DNA of 64,000 nt from JBGPOS01 sp041488155. GTDB taxonomy: Bacteria; Chloroflexota; Dehalococcoidia; Tepidiformales; Tepidiformaceae. Below are positions 40,293 through 50,727 of this stretch, piece after piece. The notes beneath the pieces were generated by a model. That model made no database searches and was not told where the DNA came from. It saw only the letters and a list, made by a program, of their open reading frames with translations. Every line of letters starts with the position of its first letter. Position 1 is the stretch's first letter. The stretch is taken from assembly GCA_041488155.1 (NCBI GenBank), contig JBGPOS010000011.1:1-64000 (forward strand), given 5' to 3'. A program made the position numbers and the translations under genes.

Positions 40293-40604
40293 CTATCCCC
40301 TGGTTATCGACTCGACCACGAGCCGTGTGACGGGCTGGCGATGGCCGAAGGTGCGCTTGTAGCGGATTTTATTCTTGTACTTCATGAACCTGATCTTCGG
40401 GGCCTTGCCGTGCTGCTGGATGCGCGCCTTCAGGGTTGCGCCGGCCACGAGAGGCGTACCCACGGTCACCTCAGCGCCATCGAGAACCATCATTACGTCG
40501 AGGGTCAGGAGATCGCCGGGCTCGCCGGCGACCCGGCTCATTTCGAATTCCTGCCCTTCGACAAGGCGCATCTGTCGCCCGTCGGCGCGCACTATCGCTT
40601 CCAT
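40293..40604 (-). CDS. rplU: 50S ribosomal protein L21
   Basis: The 103-residue product has the L21 pattern MEAIVRADGRQMRLVEGQEFEM and the C-terminal KNKIRYKRTFGHRQPVTRLVVESI. GGAG lies upstream of the ATG. It is the first gene of the rplU-rpmA-rpmE operon. Confidence 0.96.
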   Translation of the reverse strand: MEAIVRADGRQMRLVEGQEFEMSRVAGEPGDLLTLDVMMVLDGAEVTVGTPLVAGATLKARIQQHGKAPKIRFMKYKNKIRYKRTFGHRQPVTRLVVESITRG

Positions 40605-40638
40605 GAAATCACTCCAGACAGTCCGTGGACAGTCTTTC

Positions 40639-40668
40639 AGTCTAGGGAGTGGCGGCTGTTTCGGTCAA
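40639..40668 (-). promoter_or_regulatory. Promoter of the rplU operon
   Basis: TTGACC, an 18-base spacer and TAGACT on the minus strand form the most consensus-like promoter in the window, with a leader of about 28 bases. Confidence 0.65.
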
Positions 40669-40689
40669 CGACGAGGGGATTGCCACAGT

Positions 40690-42699
<2,010 letters not shown>

Positions 42700-42742
42700 T
42701 CGAACACTCCGGGTACGCGGCCGGAGCCGCACCTGTCTTGGC

Positions 42743-42748
42743 AGTATA
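42743..42748 (-). promoter_or_regulatory. Extended -10 promoter of ftsH
   Basis: TGGTATACT on the minus strand, with about 36 bases of leader before the ribosome-binding site and TTG start. Confidence 0.5.
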
Positions 42749-42847
42749 CCAGAACGACACGCCGCTGCCTCCCGAAGGCGGTAAGTCTCCTGTACCGGCC
42801 GAGAGCGCGGCCGCGAGCAAAGAGGCCTGATGGTGTGGTCTCTGGTA

Positions 42848-42853
42848 GACTCA
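42848..42853 (+). promoter_or_regulatory. Extended -10 box TGGTAGACT upstream of the F420 reductase gene
   Basis: TAGACT preceded by TGG, with a leader of about 70 bases to the ATG at 42929. Confidence 0.4.
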
Positions 42854-42928
42854 CTAGCGCTCCCGATGGCACCCGCGATGGCAGGAGTCGCCGTGCGGGC
42901 GTTCCCACCTGAGATTCCGAGGTCTTGT

Positions 42929-43579
42929 ATGAAGCTCGCTTTCGTTGGGGGCACCGGCCCTGAGGGACTGGGCCTCGCCATGCGGCTGGCGCAGTCCGGG
43001 CACGCCGTGGGGATCGGCTCACGGTCGCGGGAGCGGGGGGAGGAGGGAGCGGCAAAGGTGCGGGGGGCGGTGCCAGGGGCAATCGCCACAGGTGGCGAAA
43101 ACGCCGACGTTGTGGCTGACGCCGAGGTGGTCTTCCTCACCTTTCCGTACAGCGGGCAGCAGGCGACTTTGGCCGCCCTGGTCGGCGCGCTCGACGGCAA
43201 GATCGTCTGCGACGTGGTGGCGCCGCTTGAATTTCAGCAGGGGATCGGCGCCGTCGCCTTGAATGTGGCCGGTGGGAGCGCGGCCCAGGAAGCGGCCGCG
43301 CAGCTGCCGAAGGCGCGTGTCGTGTCTGCCTTCCAAAATATGAGCGCAGAGAAGCTGATGGAGCTGGACCATCGGCTTGACTGCGACGTCCTCGTCTGTG
43401 GCCGGGATGCCGAGGCGAAAGAAGTCGTGATCGGCCTCGCCAATGAAATCGCGGGCGTCCGGGGCATCGACGCGGGAGGCCTCTCGCAGAGCCGCTACGT
43501 GGAGATGCTGACGTCGCTCCTCATCAACCTCAATCGCAAGTACAAGACTCAGACCAGTATTCAGATAGCCGGCATCTAA
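42929..43579 (+). CDS. npdG: NADPH:F420 reductase (NpdG/Fno type)
   Basis: The enzyme transfers hydride between NADP(H) and coenzyme F420. The 216-residue product has the N-terminal Rossmann motif KLAFVGGTGPEGLGLAMRLAQSGHAVGIGSRS, with the serine and arginines of NADP recognition, then ADAEVVFLTFPYSGQ and GGLSQSRYVEMLTSLLINLN, which forms the F420 pocket. The start is the ATG preceded by CGAGG. cofE follows after 25 bases, so the pair forms an F420 unit. Confidence 0.9.
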   Translation: MKLAFVGGTGPEGLGLAMRLAQSGHAVGIGSRSRERGEEGAAKVRGAVPGAIATGGENADVVADAEVVFLTFPYSGQQATLAALVGALDGKIVCDVVAPLEFQQGIGAVALNVAGGSAAQEAAAQLPKARVVSAFQNMSAEKLMELDHRLDCDVLVCGRDAEAKEVVIGLANEIAGVRGIDAGGLSQSRYVEMLTSLLINLNRKYKTQTSIQIAGI

Positions 43580-43604
43580 GCCTGGCGGCGGGTGGGAGAG
43601 AACG

Positions 43605-44357
43605 ATGGCAGGCCTCAGCATCTTCGGCGTTCCCGGGCTCCCGGAGATAACAGCGGGCAGCGACCTGGCAGGGATGATCGTCGCCGCCTCTGATGCGGCC
43701 GGCTCTCCGCTCGAGAGCGGCGACGTGGTCGTCGTCACTTCGAAGGTGGTCTCGAAGGCTGAGGGCCGCATCGTGGTGCTATCGGAGGTCGATGTCTCGC
43801 CGTTCGCGCGCCGATATGCCGAGCAGTGGGAGAAGGAGCCCGCGATCGTGGAGCTGGTGTTGCGCGAAGCCCGCCGGGTTGTCAGGCAATTGGGGCCAGT
43901 GCTCATTACCGAGACCCACCACGGCTTCATCTGCGCGAACAGCGGAGTCGACCAGTCGAGCTCGGGCGGGCATGGCCTGGCCGTCCTGCTTCCGGTAGAC
44001 CCCGATGCGAGTGCCAGCAGAGTGCGGGCGGCTCTTGTTGGGCGGGGAATCGACGCGGCGGTGATCATCTCAGACACGTTCGGCCGGCCGTGGCGCGAGG
44101 CCCAGACCGACATCGCGATAGGCATCGCGGGCATGCAACCGGTGCTTAGCTACATCGGGCAGGTGGACCCTCACGGGCACGAATTCCGTGTGCAGGCGCT
44201 GTGTACCGCCGATGAGTTAGCGGGGGCGGCGGAGCTGGTGAAAGGAAACCTGAGCCGTGTCCCTGTGGCGGTCATCCGGGGATTTGCGTGGGAACGGGAC
44301 GAGACCGCGAGTATGCGGAGCGTGATCCGGGACAGCGAACGCGACCTGTTCCGGTAA
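43605..44357 (+). CDS. cofE: F420-0:gamma-glutamyl ligase
   Basis: CofE adds glutamates to F420-0 using GTP. The 250-residue product shows ESGDVVVVTSKVVSKAEGRIV, TETHHGFICANSGVDQSS and VIISDTFGRPWREAQTDIAIGIAGM, the metal and nucleotide sites of the family. It lacks the C-terminal FMN domain of FbiB, so it is the archaeal-like stand-alone form. GGGAGAG precedes the ATG. cofC, cofD and fbiC are not in this window. Confidence 0.93.
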   Translation: MAGLSIFGVPGLPEITAGSDLAGMIVAASDAAGSPLESGDVVVVTSKVVSKAEGRIVVLSEVDVSPFARRYAEQWEKEPAIVELVLREARRVVRQLGPVLITETHHGFICANSGVDQSSSGGHGLAVLLPVDPDASASRVRAALVGRGIDAAVIISDTFGRPWREAQTDIAIGIAGMQPVLSYIGQVDPHGHEFRVQALCTADELAGAAELVKGNLSRVPVAVIRGFAWERDETASMRSVIRDSERDLFR

Positions 44358-44361
44358 GAGT

Positions 44362-44769
44362 TCAGTCCGGGGTGGCCGTCCGGGCGACGGAAGCTCCTCG
44401 CTGGCGCTGCTCGATGTCGAGCGTTAACAGGGTCTCGTCAAGCTGCTGCGACAGCGCGATGTAGGTGGCGTCGCATCCTTTGACGCCAATGCCGACGGCG
44501 ATTGCGGCCGCACGTCGAGCTAACGCTACCGTGACAGGATGGAGAGTCAGCGCGGGCATCGCCGTCAGGGTTGCTAACGCCCGGTCGCCGAGCGTGACGC
44601 TCCGGGTTCGCCGTCGAATCGCGCCGCAGGTTTCTGGAAGCGCGAGGGTGGGCGCATGCAGCTGGTTGAACTCCTCGAGCGCGCGACCAATCCACGCCCT
44701 GACGCTTGCGTGGTTGGGGTCGCTTGCGACGAAGTAGGCGGTGAGGATGCTCGCATCAACGACGGTCAC
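44362..44769 (-). CDS. PIN-domain toxin, VapC-like
   Basis: The 135-residue product has the PIN-domain acidic residues in TVVDASILTAYFV, LALPETCGAIRR and GCDATYIALSQQLDETLLTLD. Its GTG start overlaps the stop of the antitoxin gene (GTGA). A Phd-type partner is less usual than VapB for a PIN toxin but is known. Confidence 0.87.
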   Translation of the reverse strand: MTVVDASILTAYFVASDPNHASVRAWIGRALEEFNQLHAPTLALPETCGAIRRRTRSVTLGDRALATLTAMPALTLHPVTVALARRAAAIAVGIGVKGCDATYIALSQQLDETLLTLDIEQRQRGASVARTATPD

Positions 44770-45038
44770 AGCTCGCGCCGTTGCTCGGCGACTGCTTCGG
44801 CCGCCGTCACCCCGGGTGGCCAGACTTTGCTGATCCGGCGGGTCAGCTCATCCGCCCGAGCCAGCCACGCCTGCACCTCCTCGCGTCGCTGGCGTTCCGC
44901 GTCTTCGGGGGTGTACGGACGCAACACCGCCACAGGTTCACCGTTGACGGTGACCACGTATTCGGTGTGCTGCTCGCGGACGCTCCGGATGACCCTGGTC
45001 GCTTCGTTCTTCAGCTGGCGGACGCCAATAGTGGCCAC
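44766..45038 (-). CDS. Phd/YefM-family antitoxin
   Basis: The 90-residue product begins with IGVRQLKNEATRVIRSVREQHTEYVVTVNGEPVAVLRP, the Phd/YefM DNA-binding and dimerisation module, followed by an acidic, charged tail for toxin binding. The start is GTG 45038 with GGGGAG upstream; the longer frame passes through the palindromic operators and is rejected. Confidence 0.88.
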   Translation of the reverse strand: MATIGVRQLKNEATRVIRSVREQHTEYVVTVNGEPVAVLRPYTPEDAERQRREEVQAWLARADELTRRISKVWPPGVTAAEAVAEQRREL

Positions 45039-45054
45039 ATTGCTCCCCGACGAA

Positions 45055-45062
45055 GTAGCTAC
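45055..45062. promoter_or_regulatory. Operator palindrome GTAGCTAC, copy 1
   Basis: A perfect 8-bp palindrome 17 bases upstream of the antitoxin start. A second copy lies 24 bp away, centre to centre, roughly two and a quarter helical turns. Confidence 0.65.
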
Positions 45063-45078
45063 ATCGCCTGCCCTTAGA

Positions 45079-45086
45079 GTAGCTAC
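45079..45086. promoter_or_regulatory. Operator palindrome GTAGCTAC, copy 2
   Basis: Second identical palindrome. Together the two copies are likely sites for autoregulation by the Phd-type antitoxin or its toxin complex. Confidence 0.65.
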
Positions 45087-45174
45087 TTTGAGGGAGCGCC
45101 ACAACCGTGAATGTCGACTCCCCGCAATCGCCCAGCGAGTGTAGTCTTCGCACACCGCCTCGGGAGGGTGGCCG

Positions 45175-46920
45175 ATGGCCCAGCTTATGGACATCCGGGT
45201 AGAGCGAAACGTGGCCGTACCGACGCGCGACGGCACGATCCTTCGTGCCGACGTCTTTCGTCCCGAACCGGAGGGACGCTACCCCGTCCTCCTGACGCGC
45301 ACGCCCTACAACAAGTCGCTGGGCAACCTGACGTATGGGTGGCTCCAACCTATCCGCCCTGCGAGCGAGGGGTACGTGGTGGTCGCCCAGGACGTACGCG
45401 GCCGGTTCGAATCGGAGGGACAGTTCAATCCGTTTCACCAGGAGATCGACGACGGCTTCGACACGGTGGAGTGGGCCGCCCGGCAGCCCTGGAGCAACGG
45501 CCGGGTGGGCATGTTCGGACTGTCGTATCTTGGCGCGACTCAGTGGCTGGCAGCGGCTTCACAGCCGCCGAACCTGCAGGCGATCTTCCCGGGACTGACG
45601 GCCTCCGACTACTACGATGGCTGGACGTACCAGGGCGGGGCGTTCTCTCTCGGATTCAACCTGATGTGGGGTGCGGTGCTGCTGGCCCTCCCCGAGCTCT
45701 CCCGCGCGGACCTCTCGCCGGTGGAACTGGAACGGTTGATGGGTGGGCTGTACGGGGTGGTCTTCGACCACTGGCCTGCCCTCCGCCACCTGCCCACAGG
45801 CGATGTCCCGGCTTTGGCGCATGACATCGTTGCCCCGTACTACAAGGAGTGGCTTGCGCACCCCACTCGCGACGCGTTCTGGACCCCTATCAACGTTGAG
45901 GAGGCGCACCCGCGCATTCACGCTCCGGCCTACAACCTTGGAGGATGGTACGACCTCTTCATTCGCGGCACGCTGCGGAACTTCACCGGGATGCGCCGCG
46001 ACGGGCCGACTGAGGTCGTGCGCGACGGCCAGAAACTGATTGTTGGGCCGTGGTCACACGGGGCGACACTTACGACGCAGGTTGGTCAGACCGGGTTCGG
46101 GCAGGCGGCGCAGGTCCTCCTCGAAGAGATGCACATGCAGTGGTTCGACCGCTGGCTCCGCGATGCCGACAACGGCATCGACCGCGAACCGCCGGTGCGC
46201 GTCTTCACGATGGGTTCGAACTCATGGTCGAACTTCGCAAACTGGCCGCCTGCGGAAGCCCGGGCGACGGCCTTCTACCTCCACAGCAATGGCAGCGCGG
46301 CAACAGCCAGAGGCGATGGCGTGCTTTCGAAAGAAGCGCCCGGGGACGAGCGAGCCGACCACTACGTCTACGACCCGCTGAATCCTTGCCCTACGGTCGG
46401 CGGAGCGCTCTTTCCCTATCCGCTCGATGTCCCGCCCGGGCAGTACGACCAGTCGCGCGTCGAAGGGCGACCGGACGTGCTTTGTTACACCACTGCGCCG
46501 CTGGACCGCGAGGTTGAAGTCACGGGCCCCGTGGAGGCCTGTTTGTGGGTAGCGAGCACCGGGCGTGACACGGACTTCACCGCGAAACTGGTCGACATCC
46601 AGCCCGACGGTACGCCGCTCAACCTTTGCGACGGGATAATCCGGGCGCGCTACAGGAAGGGCTTTGTGCGAGCCGAGCTGCTCGAACCGGGGGCGCCAGT
46701 CGAGGTTGTGATCGACCTCGCAGGCATCTCTAACTTGTTCGGAAAGGGCCACCGGATTGGACTTGAGGTGAGCAGCTCGAACTTTCCGCGCTTTGACCGA
46801 AACACCAATACGGGGGCGACGATCGCGACGGACGCAACCGCCAACGTCGCGACTAACACCGTCTTCCACGACCTGCACCGGCCGAGCCGGGTGACCCTCT
46901 ACGTCGTCGAACGGCAATGA
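45175..46920 (+). CDS. CocE/NonD-family hydrolase
   Basis: The 581-residue product belongs to the X-Pro dipeptidyl-peptidase S15/CocE family. The nucleophile is in VGMFGLSYLGATQWLAA, with VAQDVRGRFESEG and the jelly-roll C-terminal domain (EVEVTGPVEACLWVAST, GHRIGLEVSSSNFPRFDRNTNTG). Members hydrolyse esters or amides, including cocaine in one case; the substrate here is unknown. GGGAGG precedes the ATG and a TAGTCT box lies further upstream. The stop overlaps dut (ATGA). Confidence 0.9.
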   Translation: MAQLMDIRVERNVAVPTRDGTILRADVFRPEPEGRYPVLLTRTPYNKSLGNLTYGWLQPIRPASEGYVVVAQDVRGRFESEGQFNPFHQEIDDGFDTVEWAARQPWSNGRVGMFGLSYLGATQWLAAASQPPNLQAIFPGLTASDYYDGWTYQGGAFSLGFNLMWGAVLLALPELSRADLSPVELERLMGGLYGVVFDHWPALRHLPTGDVPALAHDIVAPYYKEWLAHPTRDAFWTPINVEEAHPRIHAPAYNLGGWYDLFIRGTLRNFTGMRRDGPTEVVRDGQKLIVGPWSHGATLTTQVGQTGFGQAAQVLLEEMHMQWFDRWLRDADNGIDREPPVRVFTMGSNSWSNFANWPPAEARATAFYLHSNGSAATARGDGVLSKEAPGDERADHYVYDPLNPCPTVGGALFPYPLDVPPGQYDQSRVEGRPDVLCYTTAPLDREVEVTGPVEACLWVASTGRDTDFTAKLVDIQPDGTPLNLCDGIIRARYRKGFVRAELLEPGAPVEVVIDLAGISNLFGKGHRIGLEVSSSNFPRFDRNTNTGATIATDATANVATNTVFHDLHRPSRVTLYVVERQ

Positions 46921-47354
46921 GCGAGATTACCGTGCGGGTCAGGCTGTTGCGAGCAGGCGCCCGGATGCCGGAGCGGGCTACGGAGCTCTCGTCGGGCTTC
47001 GACATCTACGCCTGCCTGGACGGAGGTTCGATAGAGCTCGGGCAGTACCCGGCGCTGGTGCCGACCGGGGTCGCGCTTGAGGTACCCCCGGGCTGGGATT
47101 GCCAGTTGCGCCCACGGAGCGGCCTCGGCCGCCAGGGGGTGCTTTCGACATTCGGGACGCTGGACGCGGACTACCGGGGCGAGCTGATGATCAACATGTA
47201 CACGCTGGCGCCGGACATCAGCTACACGGTGCGCGACGGCGATCGCATCGCGCAGATGGTGATTAGCAGGTTGGCCGAGGTTGTGTTCGAACTGGCGGCC
47301 GAACTTTCGCCCACCGCCCGAGGCGCCGGCGGACATGGGAGCACGGGGCGGTGA
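46917..47354 (+). CDS. dut: dUTP diphosphatase
   Basis: Dut hydrolyses dUTP to dUMP and keeps uracil out of DNA. The 145-residue product has the five trimeric dUTPase motifs, including SSGFDIYA, RPRSGLGRQGV, GTLDADYRGELMINMYT, RIAQMVI and the C-terminal ARGAGGHGSTGR phosphate loop. It is coupled to the hydrolase upstream (ATGA) and to crcB downstream (GTGA). Confidence 0.94.
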   Translation: MSEITVRVRLLRAGARMPERATELSSGFDIYACLDGGSIELGQYPALVPTGVALEVPPGWDCQLRPRSGLGRQGVLSTFGTLDADYRGELMINMYTLAPDISYTVRDGDRIAQMVISRLAEVVFELAAELSPTARGAGGHGSTGR

Positions 47355-47722
47355 CGTACGTCTACATCGTGGCGGGCGCTGTCGCAGGGGCCCCGCTGCG
47401 CTACTGGCTTCAGGGTAAAGTTCAGGACCTGACCGGAGCGTCTTTCCCCTACGGCACGATGGTGGTCAACCTCACTGGCTGCCTCGCGATAGGCCTGCTC
47501 GCGACACTGGCCGAGGAGCGGGAGCTGCTGAGCCGCGAGGCGCGTCTCCTTCTCCTCGTGGGCTTCCTCGGCAGCTATACGACCTTCAGCACCTTCGGGC
47601 TCGAGACCTACGAGTTGCTGCGGGACAATCAAGTGTGGCGTGCCTCGGGGAACGTACTTCTGAGCACTCTGGGGGGCCTCCTCGCCGTTTGGGTAGGATC
47701 GCTGGTCGCGAGGTGGGCGTAA
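47351..47722 (+). CDS. crcB: Fluoride channel FluC/CrcB
   Basis: FluC exports fluoride as a dual-topology dimer. The 123-residue product has four membrane helices with the family landmarks GAVAGAPLRYWL, YGTMVVNLTGCLAIGLLATL (the asparagine and glycine line the pore) and GFLGSYTTFSTFGLET, with the phenylalanine box and sodium-site threonines. No fluoride riboswitch is possible upstream, as the gene starts inside dut. Confidence 0.93.
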   Translation: MTYVYIVAGAVAGAPLRYWLQGKVQDLTGASFPYGTMVVNLTGCLAIGLLATLAEERELLSREARLLLLVGFLGSYTTFSTFGLETYELLRDNQVWRASGNVLLSTLGGLLAVWVGSLVARWA

Positions 47723-47726
47723 CGAC

Positions 47727-48077
47727 ATGACGGACGACATTGGGCTGGATGGCGAGGGGCTCCTTCTTCGCATCTTCATCGGCGAATCGGACCACTGGCA
47801 TGGCAAGCCCCTCTACGAGGCGATCATGTTGCTCGCCCGGGAGCGGGGTCTCGCCGGCTGTACGGTCCTTCGGGGACTCGCCGGATTCGGCGCGGCCTCG
47901 CGGATTCACACCGCGAAGATCCTGCGGCTCTCCCTGGACCTTCCGATCGTGGTAGAGATTATTGACCGGCCGGAGAAGGTCCGTGCCTTCCTCCCAGAGA
48001 TAGAAGGGATGGTCGCCGACGGCCTCGCGACGTTGGAGCCGGTGGAGGTGCACTTCTACCGGCACAGGCGCGAGTGA
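47727..48077 (+). CDS. DUF190 family protein
   Basis: The 116-residue product has the DUF190 signature LLLRIFIGESDHWHGKPLYEAIMLLARERGLAGCTVLRGLAGFGAASRIHTAKILRLSLDLPIVVEIID, a ferredoxin-like, PII-like fold that is regularly encoded next to crcB. It may modulate the fluoride channel, or bind a nucleotide as PII proteins do; neither is shown here. It follows crcB by 4 bases. Confidence 0.92.
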   Translation: MTDDIGLDGEGLLLRIFIGESDHWHGKPLYEAIMLLARERGLAGCTVLRGLAGFGAASRIHTAKILRLSLDLPIVVEIIDRPEKVRAFLPEIEGMVADGLATLEPVEVHFYRHRRE

Positions 48078-48099
48078 GCATCGTGCCTCCGGCGGTGCT

Positions 48100-48128
48100 T
48101 TGGCGTTAAGAGCGTGCTCGCGTATCCT
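48100..48128 (+). promoter_or_regulatory. Promoter of rplS
   Basis: TTGGCG, a 17-base spacer and TATCCT, followed by a leader of about 25 bases with AAGGAAA before the ATG at 48160. Confidence 0.6.
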
Positions 48129-48159
48129 CGGAAGGTTACCGTCCAACAAGGAAAACCCG

Positions 48160-48507
48160 ATGGCTTACGAACTCGACGTCCTTCTTGCCACACAGGAGCG
48201 CACCGACATTCCTCCGTTCGGGAGTGGCGATACGGTGCGGGTCCACGCCAAGGTGGTCGAAGGCGACAAGGAGCGCATCCAGGTCTTCGAGGGAGTGGTC
48301 ATCCGCAAGCGGATGAAGGGACTCGTTTCGAACTTCACGGTGCGAAAGATCGCTAGCGGGGTGGGCGTCGAGCGGACGTTCCCGGTGAACAGCCCGCGCG
48401 TAGACAGGTTGGAAGTGATTCGGCACGGCAAGGTGCGGCGCAAGAATCTGTATTACCTCCGAGGGCTCACGGGGAAAGCAGCCCGAATCAAGGAGAAGCG
48501 GTTCTAG
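48160..48507 (+). CDS. rplS: 50S ribosomal protein L19
   Basis: The 115-residue product has IPPFGSGDTVRVHAKVVEGDKERIQVFEGVVIRKRMKGLVSNFTVRKIASGVGVERTFPVNSPRVD and the RKNLYYLRGLTGKAARIKEK ending. AAGGAAA precedes the ATG; the longer frame from 48100 is upstream of the promoter and rejected. It is monocistronic or leads to ppa. Confidence 0.97.
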   Translation: MAYELDVLLATQERTDIPPFGSGDTVRVHAKVVEGDKERIQVFEGVVIRKRMKGLVSNFTVRKIASGVGVERTFPVNSPRVDRLEVIRHGKVRRKNLYYLRGLTGKAARIKEKRF

Positions 48508-48547
48508 CCCCTTCGGCTGGGCTCTCCGAAGTCCGGGAGGCTCTGGC

Positions 48548-48958
48548 GTGGACGCCAATCTCAAGCTCGACGAATGGATCGGGAAGACCATCGAGGTCGT
48601 CATCGACCGGCCGCTGCATAGCGTCCACCCCAGGGATCCCGATATCAGATACGAGCTGAACTACGGCTACGTGCCCGGCACCATCGCCCCGGATGGCTCG
48701 GAGATTGACGTCTACGTTCTCGGCGCCGAAGAGCCGCTGGAACGCTGCAGGGCGCGTGTGATAGCGATTATCCGCCGCCGCAAGGACGTTGAGGACAAGC
48801 TTGTGGCGGTCCTCGCCGGTGATTGGGACGAAGAGTCGATTGCCAAAGTGACGGCGTTCCAGGAAGAGTTCTGGGATTCGTGGATTGAGCTTCCGCGGTC
48901 TGTCGATGGGACTCCGAGAACTGGCGATAGTTTGCTCCGGGCAAACGACCTCCGTTAG
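48548..48958 (+). CDS. ppa: Inorganic pyrophosphatase-like protein (family I)
   Basis: The 136-residue product has the IDRPLHSVHP segment, YELNYGYVPGTIAPDGSEIDVYVLGAEEP, with the metal- and substrate-binding tyrosine and aspartates, and VEDKLVAVLAG. At 136 residues it is shorter than the usual 165-180 and lacks the N-terminal strand, so it may be a compact paralogue; activity is likely but not certain. GGGAGG upstream supports the GTG start. Confidence 0.85.
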   Translation: MDANLKLDEWIGKTIEVVIDRPLHSVHPRDPDIRYELNYGYVPGTIAPDGSEIDVYVLGAEEPLERCRARVIAIIRRRKDVEDKLVAVLAGDWDEESIAKVTAFQEEFWDSWIELPRSVDGTPRTGDSLLRANDLR

Positions 48959-49004
48959 GCTGTCACGCAAGGTTGACGCGCTCGCGTCGTCGATGGAGTG
49001 CCCG

Positions 49005-50702
49005 GTGGCAACTTTCGATTCTCCCCGCCCGCTCGGCGAACTGCTGGACCAGCGACAGAAGTGGCTCCTCATCTTCAGCCTGATGCTGGCCCTGTTTGTC
49101 GGCGCCGTCGACCAGACGGTAGTCTCCACAGCGACCCCACGGATCCTCTCCGACCTGGGCGGCTTCGGCCTCCTTTCGTGGCTGTTCACGAGTTACATGC
49201 TCTCCTCGACGGTGGTGGTGCCCCTCGTCGGGAAGCTCTCCGACATCTTCGGCCGCAAGTTCTTCGTAATCACCGGGATCATCGTGTTCATGGTCGCGTC
49301 GGCGGCCTGTGGAGCGGCGCCGTCGATGACGACCCTCATCGTGTTTCGCGCTGTCCAGGGCATCGGCGGCGGGATGATCTTCTCGTCGGTGTTCGCCACC
49401 ACCGGTGATCTCTTCCCGCCGGCCGAGCGCGGGAAGTACATGGGGATGTTCACGGGCACGTTCAGCCTGGCGAGTATCCTTGGCCCCTCGGTGGGGGGTC
49501 TCCTGACGGACAACTGGGGGTGGCGCTGGGTCTTCTACATCAACGTCCCGTTCTCGCTTCTCGCCATCCCGGCAGTCTGGTTCAACCTCCCGGGCCGGCA
49601 GACCGTCCGGCGCCCGAAGATCGACTTCGTGGGGGCGGGGCTCCTTTCGGGGGCTTCCGTGAGTCTGTTGCTCGCGCTGGTTTGGGCGGGGCAAAAGTAC
49701 GACTGGGCCTCGGCGCAGATCGTGGGAATTTTCGCCGCTTCGGCGGTGTTGCTCGGCGCCTTTGTGTTCCAGGAGCGGCGCCACCCGGAACCGATGATCC
49801 CGCTGCACCTCTTTCGGAACCGGACGTTCGTCATTTCGAACCTCACGGTGTTCACGCTCGGCATTGCCATGTTCGGTTCGCTGGCGTTCTTGCCGACGTT
49901 CGTGCAGACGGCGCTCGGGGCAACGGCGACTGCGTCGGGCGTGATCACGACGCCACAGTCCTTCGGCGTGATGGTTGCGAGCGTGACGGGCGGCCAGATC
50001 ATCGCGCGGACCGGTCACTATAGGTTGCAGACCATCATCGGTGCGGTCCTGATCCTGGTTGCGATGTTGCTTCTGCGAACGTTGGACGTGGGCGTGGAGA
50101 AGTGGCACATCAGCCTCTATATGATCGTGCTCGGTGTGGGCTTCGGGTTTGTCTTGCCGACGATGTCGCTCGTGGTTCAGAACGCCGTCCCCCACCACTA
50201 CCTCGGCGTGGCGAGCAGTTCAAGCCAATTTTTCAGGCAGATAGGCGGGGTACTCGGGACGGCTGTTTTCGGCGCTGTGCTGGCCTCGTCCTATCATTCA
50301 GCGTTTCAGGAAGACCTGTCCCAGCAAGACCGGGCGGCGATCTCCGAGCAGGCCTCGCCGGCCACGCTGGCTCACTTCGATGATCCCACTCTGGCTCTCG
50401 ACAAGCGCACCTATCCGCTCGTGCAACAGCAGATTCGCGCGCTGCCGGATGGAGAAGCGCTGCTCGGACGGGCGGTTTCGGCGCAACGCGAGGCGATCTC
50501 AACGGCGATCAGGGTCATCTTCACCGCCGCCGCGGTGGTTGCCGCTACCTGTGTGGCGTTCGCCTTGCTGCTCAAGGAGTTGCCTTTGCGGCGCGCCTTC
50601 GGTCCGCCCGAACCGGCCGTGGCGCCCGTGGCGCGCGGCGAAGGTCCATCGCCTGAGCCCCCTCCGGTCGTGGCGGCCGAGACCCAGCAAGCGGGCCCCT
50701 GA
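49005..50702 (+). CDS. MFS drug exporter, DHA2 (EmrB/QacA) family
   Basis: The 565-residue product has about fourteen membrane helices, with the antiporter motif at LVGKLSDIFGRKFFVI, the DHA2-specific GPSVGGLLTDNWGWRWVFYINVPFSLLAI and the ALFVGAVDQTVVSTATPRI motif 1 in helix 1. Substrates would be hydrophobic drugs or metabolites. GGAG lies 6 bases before the GTG at 49005; the ATG at 48993 is an alternative. No TetR-type regulator is adjacent. Confidence 0.9.
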   Translation: MATFDSPRPLGELLDQRQKWLLIFSLMLALFVGAVDQTVVSTATPRILSDLGGFGLLSWLFTSYMLSSTVVVPLVGKLSDIFGRKFFVITGIIVFMVASAACGAAPSMTTLIVFRAVQGIGGGMIFSSVFATTGDLFPPAERGKYMGMFTGTFSLASILGPSVGGLLTDNWGWRWVFYINVPFSLLAIPAVWFNLPGRQTVRRPKIDFVGAGLLSGASVSLLLALVWAGQKYDWASAQIVGIFAASAVLLGAFVFQERRHPEPMIPLHLFRNRTFVISNLTVFTLGIAMFGSLAFLPTFVQTALGATATASGVITTPQSFGVMVASVTGGQIIARTGHYRLQTIIGAVLILVAMLLLRTLDVGVEKWHISLYMIVLGVGFGFVLPTMSLVVQNAVPHHYLGVASSSSQFFRQIGGVLGTAVFGAVLASSYHSAFQEDLSQQDRAAISEQASPATLAHFDDPTLALDKRTYPLVQQQIRALPDGEALLGRAVSAQREAISTAIRVIFTAAAVVAATCVAFALLLKELPLRRAFGPPEPAVAPVARGEGPSPEPPPVVAAETQQAGP

Positions 50703-50727
50703 GGCCTCGAAGCCAGCTTCCCGGGCG

